Source: DASULK01 sp036381835 | Lineage (GTDB): Bacteria; Actinomycetota; Actinomycetes; Mycobacteriales; Micromonosporaceae | Direction of reading: 5' to 3' | DNA: 26,738 nt | Assembly: GCA_036381835.1 (NCBI GenBank) | Contig: DASVCA010000035.1 | Location: 1-26,738, forward strand | In this document: in pieces, positions 21,866-26,738 of the stretch | Layout of the letters: every line of letters starts with the position of its first letter | Numbering within the stretch: position 1 is the stretch's first letter | The notes under the pieces: generated by a model | The model's database searches: none | What the model was told of the DNA's origin: nothing | The model's input: the letters and a program-made list of their open reading frames with translations, nothing else | Position numbers and translations under genes: made by a program

Positions 21866-24490
21866 GTGATCGGCGAGCACGACCACTGGCGGAAGGGCGA
21901 CGAGCCGGCGTGGGTGCACGAACCCACTGAGGAGTGGGCACCCACGCACCCGGCACAGCGCTACCCGGGGCACGTACCGGAGCAACTCCGCCCGCGACGG
22001 ACTCCGCCATCGCGGGCTGCGGGCCGGGCCAGGGTCGGCCCACCACCCGGCCAACCCACCACCCCGCCGCCCCCGCCACCGCAGACCACAGATCGTCAAC
22101 CGCTCGCGGGGCCGTTCCCGCCCCGTCAGGGCGTACCGGGGCCGGGATCCCCGGCGGCGTTCGTCCCACCCGACGCACCCGTATCGCCGGTGCCGCGCGG
22201 TCCGGGCGCTGCTCAGCCCCCACACCAGCCACCGCGGCAACAGCATCGACCGCCGACGGGCCGCGCGGTGCCGCCCGGACGGGGGCACGACCAGCCGAGT
22301 CCGATCCCGCATCCCCGACCCCACCCGACGCGTCAGGAGCCCGGTCACCCGCCGGTCCCACCGCGCCCCCACGGCCGGTGGCAGCCCGAGCCGCCACCGG
22401 CACCCGGGCCGGACGGGTACGGCGACGACACCCGGCACCCGACCACGGAGTCACCGCGACCCGCGCATCCCGCACCCGGTATAGACGTGCAATGGCAAGT
22501 GCCACCGGTGCACGACGAACGGCCGCGGCGAGAACCCACCGGCAACGGGTGGTTCCGACCCGCCCGCCCCGCATCCGACACATCGGGGGGCGAAGCGCCA
22601 GTGTCCGGGGCACCAGTGTCAGGGGCACCGGTCTCCGGGGCACCAGTGTCAGGGGCACCGGTCTCCGGGGCGCCGGTCACAGCAGCGCCCGTCTCCGGCG
22701 CGCCCGTCTCACCGGCACCGGCCGAGGGACCACCGGAGTCCGAGGTGCCCGCACCCGCCTCCGGTGCACCGGGAACGCCGACCGACGACCCGGTCTCCGG
22801 CCCACCCACGGGCTCGGCTGCACCCGAGGACGAATCCAGACCGGCGACGGTGCCGGTGTCCGGTGAGCCTGCACCCACCGAGCCGCCCGCCGAACCGGTT
22901 TCCGCACCACCACAAGCCCCGCCAAGCGAAAGACGGGAGGAGGACATGCCCGACCAGGTGCCGGCATCCGAGAAGACGGACGCCGCCGGGCCCGGCACGC
23001 AGACGGTCACGGCGAGCCCCGACACGGTGCTCCCGGCCGGCCCCGCCGCCGGTGCCGCGACCGCGCTCGCCGCCCCCACCATGCTGGCGCCGATCGTGCG
23101 CCCCAGGGAGGAGCCGGATGCCGAAAAGCTGGACGGGGCGAGCTCAGCACCCGCCGAAGCCGAGGCAGAGCCCGCGCAGCCAGAACAGGATCCGGAGCAG
23201 GTGCTCGCCTCGTACCAGTGGCGGTTCCACCCCGAGACACTGCGTGAACTGGTCGAGAACCCCGATGACCTGCGCACGATCCGCGACGGGCTGAGCAAGA
23301 AGCTGGAGAAGGCGACCGACAACGCCGCACGCGCACGGCTGTTGAGCCTGCGCGCGGTGGTCTCGCGGATCCTCGGCGATCTGGGCAAGGCGCTCGCCGA
23401 CGCGAAACTCGCCGTGTCGCACGCGGAGGCCACCGGTGAGCTGCGTCGGATCGCCATCGCGCAGGCGCGACTGGCCCACGTGCTGCAGTGGCGGGGCGAC
23501 TTCGCGGAGGCCGATAAGCTCTTCGCCCAGGCCAACTCCCCGGAGCTGCCGGACCGGCTGCGCGCGACCATGCACGAGCACGCCGGACGGTCCTGCTACG
23601 ACCAGGGCCGGTACATCGAGGCGTGCAACCACTTCGAACGGGCTCTGGAGCTACGCCGCGTCGAGGACCCGGACCTCATCGCCCGCACCGAGCTGGCCCT
23701 GGACGCGGTGCTGGCCAGGGTGGCGGAGAACGGTTGGGGTCCGTACCCCCGCAGCCAGGAAGAGATCCTGCAGGTACACCGCCCGCCGGTGGCGACGTTC
23801 AGCGAGCGGTACCAGCGTTGGGGCTACGCCGACGCCGACGGCGAGCTTGTGATCGCGCCGAGCTACGCGGACGTGCAACCGTTCCGCGACGGCGTGGCGT
23901 GGGTACGGCGGCCCGAGGTGGCGACCTGGGAACTGATCGACGAGTCCGGTGAGCTGCTCATCGACGCGGCCGACGGCTACCTCGGCGTCAGCTCCTTCTC
24001 CGAGGGGCTGGCCTGGGTCTCCCGGGACGGCACGGGGTCCTGGGTGGCGATCGACAAGTCGAACAAGGTGGTTATCTCGACCGGATTCGACGATGTCCGC
24101 CCGTTCCGCAAGGGTGTGGCCGCGGTCCGCCGGGGTGGCTGGGGAGCGGTCGACACAACCGGCAAACTGGTGCTGCCCACGCGGTACGCCGCCTTCGCCA
24201 CAGCGCTGATCGACGGACGGTACGTCGACGGTTTCACCGACGAGGGCCTGGCGATCGTCGAGGTCGACGGGCGCAAGGGTGTGGTGGACCGCAACGGCAA
24301 GGTCATCGTGCCGCCCGCGCACCCGGCGCTGGTGATCCATCCGGTCGCCTTCCTGATCGGAGACGGCACCGGCCGGTGGGGCGCGCTGGATCGGCGGGGC
24401 GATCCGCTCATCGACGCGGTCCACCGTAGCCGTACCCACGTGCTCGACGAGATCGAGCGCCTGCTGGCGGACACCACCCCGGTGCTCTGA
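21866..24490 (+). CDS. Large Pro-rich, TPR and WG-repeat protein of unknown function
   Basis: This 874-aa protein has three parts. Residues 1 to about 445 are Pro/Ala/Gly-rich and probably disordered, and include a run of APVSG pentapeptides. About residues 448-620 are helical, with TPR-like periodicity: a YQWRFHPETL entry, then IAQARLAHVLQWRGDFAEAD and SCYDQGRYIEACNHFERAL, both good TPR signatures. About residues 648-860 are WG-type repeats: WGYADADGELVIAPSY, WVAIDKSNKVVIS, WGAVDTTGKLVLPTRY, GVVDRNGKVIVPP and WGALDRRGDPLID. The GTG at 21866 is chosen because GGAG lies 6 bases upstream; a GTG at 21761 without a usable binding site would add 35 residues. No signal peptide or membrane helix is visible. 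The combination suggests a scaffold, but I cannot assign a process. Confidence 0.82.
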   Translation: MIGEHDHWRKGDEPAWVHEPTEEWAPTHPAQRYPGHVPEQLRPRRTPPSRAAGRARVGPPPGQPTTPPPPPPQTTDRQPLAGPFPPRQGVPGPGSPAAFVPPDAPVSPVPRGPGAAQPPHQPPRQQHRPPTGRAVPPGRGHDQPSPIPHPRPHPTRQEPGHPPVPPRPHGRWQPEPPPAPGPDGYGDDTRHPTTESPRPAHPAPGIDVQWQVPPVHDERPRREPTGNGWFRPARPASDTSGGEAPVSGAPVSGAPVSGAPVSGAPVSGAPVTAAPVSGAPVSPAPAEGPPESEVPAPASGAPGTPTDDPVSGPPTGSAAPEDESRPATVPVSGEPAPTEPPAEPVSAPPQAPPSERREEDMPDQVPASEKTDAAGPGTQTVTASPDTVLPAGPAAGAATALAAPTMLAPIVRPREEPDAEKLDGASSAPAEAEAEPAQPEQDPEQVLASYQWRFHPETLRELVENPDDLRTIRDGLSKKLEKATDNAARARLLSLRAVVSRILGDLGKALADAKLAVSHAEATGELRRIAIAQARLAHVLQWRGDFAEADKLFAQANSPELPDRLRATMHEHAGRSCYDQGRYIEACNHFERALELRRVEDPDLIARTELALDAVLARVAENGWGPYPRSQEEILQVHRPPVATFSERYQRWGYADADGELVIAPSYADVQPFRDGVAWVRRPEVATWELIDESGELLIDAADGYLGVSSFSEGLAWVSRDGTGSWVAIDKSNKVVISTGFDDVRPFRKGVAAVRRGGWGAVDTTGKLVLPTRYAAFATALIDGRYVDGFTDEGLAIVEVDGRKGVVDRNGKVIVPPAHPALVIHPVAFLIGDGTGRWGALDRRGDPLIDAVHRSRTHVLDEIERLLADTTPVL
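22595..22714 (+). repeat. In-frame 15-bp tandem repeat encoding APVSG
   Basis: Eight 15-base units encode AP-V-S/T-x-x pentapeptides inside the disordered region of the WG-repeat protein. Units 2-3 and 4-5 form a perfect 30-bp duplication (22610-22639 and 22640-22669), so expansion is recent and unit number may vary between strains. Outer units have diverged to PVTAA and PVSPA. Confidence 0.9.
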
Positions 24491-24534
24491 GCACGATGGT
24501 GCGGGTCGACTACGACGGGCGCCGGTGGTCCGGC

Positions 24535-24540
24535 TAGGGT
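24535..24540 (+). promoter_or_regulatory. Putative leaderless -10 box for the aldo-keto reductase gene
   Basis: TAGGGT fits TANNNT and ends exactly 6 bases before the ATG at 24547. No Shine-Dalgarno sequence is present. The 56-base gap after the WG-repeat gene contains no clear -35 box or terminator. Confidence 0.5.
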
Positions 24541-24546
24541 CAGATC

Positions 24547-25551
24547 ATGGAATATCGGCACCTTGGTCGCTCCGGTCTGCTGGTGAGCGAGATCTCGTAC
24601 GGCAACTGGATCACCCACGGCTCCCAGGTCGAGGAGGAGGCCGCACTGGCCTGTGTGCGCGCCGCCCTGGACAACGGCATCACCACGTTCGACACCGCCG
24701 ACGTGTACGCCGGCACCCGCGCCGAGTCCGTGCTCGGCAAGGCGCTGCGCGGGGAACGTCGGGAGGGGCTGGAGATCTTCACCAAGGTCTACTGGCCGAC
24801 CGGTCCCGGCCGCAACGACTGCGGCCTGTCCCGCAAGCACATCATGGAGTCGATCAACGGCTCGCTGCGGCGCCTGCAGACCGACTATGTCGACCTCTAC
24901 CAGGCGCACCGCTACGACTACGCCACCCCGCTGGAGGAGACGATGGAGGCGTTCGCCGACATCGTGCACTCGGGCAAGGCGCTCTACATCGGCGTGTCGG
25001 AGTGGCGCGCCGAGGAGATCCGGGCGGCGCACGAGCTGGCTCGTGAGCTGAAGATCCAGCTGGTGTCGAATCAGCCGCAGTACTCCATGCTGTGGCGGGT
25101 GATCGAGGCCGAGGTGGTGCCCACCTGCCAGGAGTTGGGCATCGGGCAGATCGTCTGGTCGCCGCTGGCGCAGGGGGTGCTGACCGGCAAGTACCTGCCG
25201 GGGCAGCCGCCGCCCGTCGGCTCCCGGGCCACCGATGAGAAGTCGGGGGCGACGTTCATCGCCGCGTGGCTGACCGACGAGGTGCTCACCGCCGTACAAC
25301 GGCTCAAGCCGCTCGCCGAGCAGGCCGGGCTGAGCATGGCGCAGCTGGCGATCGCCTGGGTGCTGCAGAATCCGAACGTCTCGTCGGCGATCATCGGCGC
25401 CAGCCGGCCGGAGCAGGTGCACGAGAACGTGCAGGCGGCGGGCGTGACACTCGACGCCGATCTACTCAAGGCCATCGACGAGGTCCTCGAACCGGTGGTC
25501 GAGCGCGATCCGGCGAAGACGAAGAGCCCGTCACAGCGCCCGACCCGCTGA
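24547..25551 (+). CDS. Aldo-keto reductase, Kv-beta/YghZ-like
   Basis: This 334-aa (beta/alpha)8-barrel oxidoreductase reduces carbonyl compounds with NADPH. The catalytic tetrad is complete: D49 and Y54 in TFDTADVYAGT, K80 in IFTKVYW and H121 in YQAHRYD. C-terminal NADP-binding residues are seen in SSAIIGASRPEQVHEN. The N terminus MEYRHLGRSGLLVSEISYGNW and the YWPTGPGRNDCGLSRKHI segment place it with the voltage-gated potassium channel beta-subunit/YghZ branch. The natural substrate is unknown; methylglyoxal and other reactive aldehydes are common for relatives. It follows the WG-repeat gene in the same orientation but appears to have its own leaderless promoter. Confidence 0.92.
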   Translation: MEYRHLGRSGLLVSEISYGNWITHGSQVEEEAALACVRAALDNGITTFDTADVYAGTRAESVLGKALRGERREGLEIFTKVYWPTGPGRNDCGLSRKHIMESINGSLRRLQTDYVDLYQAHRYDYATPLEETMEAFADIVHSGKALYIGVSEWRAEEIRAAHELARELKIQLVSNQPQYSMLWRVIEAEVVPTCQELGIGQIVWSPLAQGVLTGKYLPGQPPPVGSRATDEKSGATFIAAWLTDEVLTAVQRLKPLAEQAGLSMAQLAIAWVLQNPNVSSAIIGASRPEQVHENVQAAGVTLDADLLKAIDEVLEPVVERDPAKTKSPSQRPTR

Positions 25552-25592
25552 CCCCGCCCCCCGCACCGTTATTGCTGAGGAGCGGAGGGCGG

Positions 25593-25793
25593 TCACGGCG
25601 ACGCGGGCAGCAGGCTCATCCGGTACTCCACCCGGTCGTCCTCGACCAGGACCACCGTGGCGACGCCTGTGCCGGCCAGGTCCCGCCAGGTCTGGCCGAT
25701 CCAGGATTCGGCGTCGGACTGGCTGCTGAACGTCTCGGTCGGTCCGTTCACCGGCTGACCGTCGGCGCCCTCGTACCGCCAGCTCCACGCCAT
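25593..25793 (-). CDS. Conserved 66-aa actinobacterial protein of unknown function
   Basis: This small acidic protein begins MAWSWRYEGADGQPVNGPTE, with the ATG at 25793 and GGAGG 7 bases upstream. The sequence contains a DAESWIGQTWRDL helix and ends in VEYRMSLLP. Similar proteins of 60-70 aa starting MAWSWRYE with a SWIG helix are, from memory, common in Streptomyces and Micromonosporaceae, but have no known function. It has no Cys motif, signal peptide or membrane helix. It converges with the aldo-keto reductase (gap 41 bases, no clear hairpin) and is divergent from cobU. Confidence 0.85.
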   Translation of the reverse strand: MAWSWRYEGADGQPVNGPTETFSSQSDAESWIGQTWRDLAGTGVATVVLVEDDRVEYRMSLLPASP

Positions 25794-25921
25794 GTCGCAT
25801 CCTCCAATGTGCAGGTGACCGAGATCCTTGATCGTCACCAGCCTAGTCGCGGGAGGGGGGCGAGGCGAGACGGCGAAAACGACACGCGCAAGCCCCGCAC
25901 ACCCGCAGCGGGCGGGACTCG

Positions 25922-25927
25922 TAAGGT
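25922..25927 (+). promoter_or_regulatory. Putative leaderless -10 box for cobU
   Basis: TAAGGT fits TANNNT and ends exactly 6 bases before the ATG at 25934. No Shine-Dalgarno sequence is seen in the 6-base spacer, which supports a leaderless message. Confidence 0.5.
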
Positions 25928-25933
25928 ACGGAC

Positions 25934-26738
25934 ATGTCCGTTGATGGGTGGAACACCGCTCTGGTGCTCGGCGGAATCCGATCCGGCAAGTCAGCGTTCG
26001 CCGCTGCCCTGCTCGCCGACGAGGCGAACGTCCGATGTGTCGTCGCCGCCGCCGACGGACCGAGCACGGGCGGCCCGGTCGCAACAGAGTTGCGTCGTCC
26101 CGGCTGGATGGTGGAGCAGTCCGGCGAACCGACCCGGCTCATTCACCTGATCGCCGACGCGGCCCCCGGTGAGACGCTGCTCATCGACGACCTCGCCGGC
26201 TGGGTCAGGCGACTGATCGAGGTTCACTCCCCGACCGAGGTGACCGCCGCCATCGACCGGCTCGCCAGCGCGGTCCACGCCTGTCGGGCCCGGCTCGTGC
26301 TGGTGAGCGCCGAAGCGGGGCTGACCGCGCCGGCCGCGCTTGCGGCAGCGGACCGGGTCTTCGTCGACACCCTCGCCACCCTGAACCTGGCCGTCGCCCG
26401 GGCCTGCGACACGGTGACGCTGGTCGTCGCCGGTCAGCCGATACGACTCCGCCCGTCCGCGCAGGTGCCGCAGCCGGTCGCCGGCGACCGCTCGGCAGCG
26501 CCCACCCAGCCCGTGCCGTCCATCGCCGCCGACTCGGCCACCGGTCGGCAACTCGACGTGCCGGCACCCGCAGCCGCCGCCGACGCCTGGACCGCGCCGA
26601 CCGCGGTCCTGCCGGTGATGTCCGGGGCCGAGCCGGTCTTCGAACCGGGGATGGACCTGCCCCTGCCCGATGAAGGGTCCGCCGCCCAGGCACTCGACCG
26701 ATTGGCGACCCTGGACTTCCCCGGCGGCGGTCTCGGCG
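25934..26738 (+). CDS. cobU: CobU-CobT fusion, 5' part; degenerate adenosylcobinamide kinase domain
   Basis: The frame from ATG 25934 stays open to the window end, giving 268 visible residues. Residues 1 to about 175 resemble CobU, the adenosylcobinamide kinase/guanylyltransferase of late cobalamin synthesis: the P-loop GGIRSGKS is at 13-20, and the LVLVSAEAG and DTVTLVVAGQPIRLR segments match the family. However, the region that in Salmonella CobU holds the guanylylated His46 and the RP-x-x-W segment is shortened here to ATELRRPGWMVEQ, with no histidine. A Pro/Ala-rich linker follows (about 176-240). The last residues (MDLPLPDEGSAAQALDRLATLDFPGGGLG) resemble the N terminus of CobT, the dimethylbenzimidazole phosphoribosyltransferase, so a CobU-CobT fusion is inferred. 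The 3' part is outside the window. Confidence 0.82.
   Translation, partial: MSVDGWNTALVLGGIRSGKSAFAAALLADEANVRCVVAAADGPSTGGPVATELRRPGWMVEQSGEPTRLIHLIADAAPGETLLIDDLAGWVRRLIEVHSPTEVTAAIDRLASAVHACRARLVLVSAEAGLTAPAALAAADRVFVDTLATLNLAVARACDTVTLVVAGQPIRLRPSAQVPQPVAGDRSAAPTQPVPSIAADSATGRQLDVPAPAAAADAWTAPTAVLPVMSGAEPVFEPGMDLPLPDEGSAAQALDRLATLDFPGGGLG

Noticed and set aside
22595..22714. Possible CRISPR-like or mobile repeat array
   Set aside because: Units are contiguous 15-bp codon repeats without spacers and stay in the reading frame of the large protein.
1..26738. tRNA, rRNA, insertion sequences, prophage or attachment sites
   Set aside because: I looked for characteristic motifs and transposase or integrase coding and saw none. 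A tRNAscan or covariance search would be needed to be sure.

Overview
The window is one stretch of a high-GC actinobacterial chromosome. GTG and TTG starts are frequent, several promoters look leaderless, and the gene families are actinomycete ones: a cytochrome bcc complex with a diheme QcrC, CtaF, DUF3043, mycobacterial-type adenosine kinase and a fused CobU-CobT. The overall impression is Micromonosporaceae (Micromonospora/Salinispora-like), but that placement is inference from protein resemblance. I see no tRNA, rRNA, CRISPR array, insertion sequence or prophage.

Layout. 1-6900: the 5' part of a small cysteine-rich protein; the terminal respiratory operon ctaE-qcrC-qcrA-qcrB (minus); a stand-alone receiver-like protein and trpD (plus). 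6380-7800: a strong two-way terminator, then ctaF and ctaC (minus). ctaD, the catalytic oxidase subunit, is not in the window. 7990-9440: a two-gene sulfur unit, a cysteine desulfurase overlapping a TusA-like carrier, closed by hairpins. 9441-13597: a three-gene branched-chain-type 2-oxoacid dehydrogenase operon (E1alpha, E1beta, E2; minus) divergent from an Lrp/AsnC regulator, with a short palindrome between them. 13600-16400: adenosine kinase, an ErpA/HesB-type Fe-S carrier and glycerate kinase (minus). 16418-19870: nadA, a MurA-type enolpyruvyl transferase and a DUF3043 membrane protein (plus). 19895-21572: azlC-azlD, divergent from an XRE-cupin regulator across two inverted repeats. 21866-25551: a large Pro-rich/TPR/WG-repeat protein and an aldo-keto reductase. 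25593-26738: a 66-aa orphan protein and the start of a CobU-CobT fusion running off the right edge.

How the genes work together. QcrABC and CtaC/E/F are parts of the menaquinol-oxidising bcc-aa3 supercomplex, which needs Fe-S, heme and copper centres. ErpA, and possibly the desulfurase, supply sulfur or Fe-S clusters, and NadA is itself a [4Fe-4S] client. The oxoacid dehydrogenase and AzlCD both point to branched-chain amino acid metabolism, each with its own divergent regulator. The order trpD/ctaE/qcrCAB/ctaF/ctaC/adoK/HesB/glycerate kinase/DUF3043/cobT matches, from memory, the Rv2192c-Rv2207 neighbourhood of Mycobacterium tuberculosis. On that reading the desulfurase-tusA, bkd, nadA, murA, azl, WG and AKR genes are lineage-specific insertions.

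Most of the window is housekeeping. The parts least explained by known systems are the Pro-rich/TPR/WG-repeat protein, the lysine-less receiver next to trpD, the CobU domain lacking its guanylylated histidine, the desulfurase-TusA pair, and the number of apparently leaderless starts.
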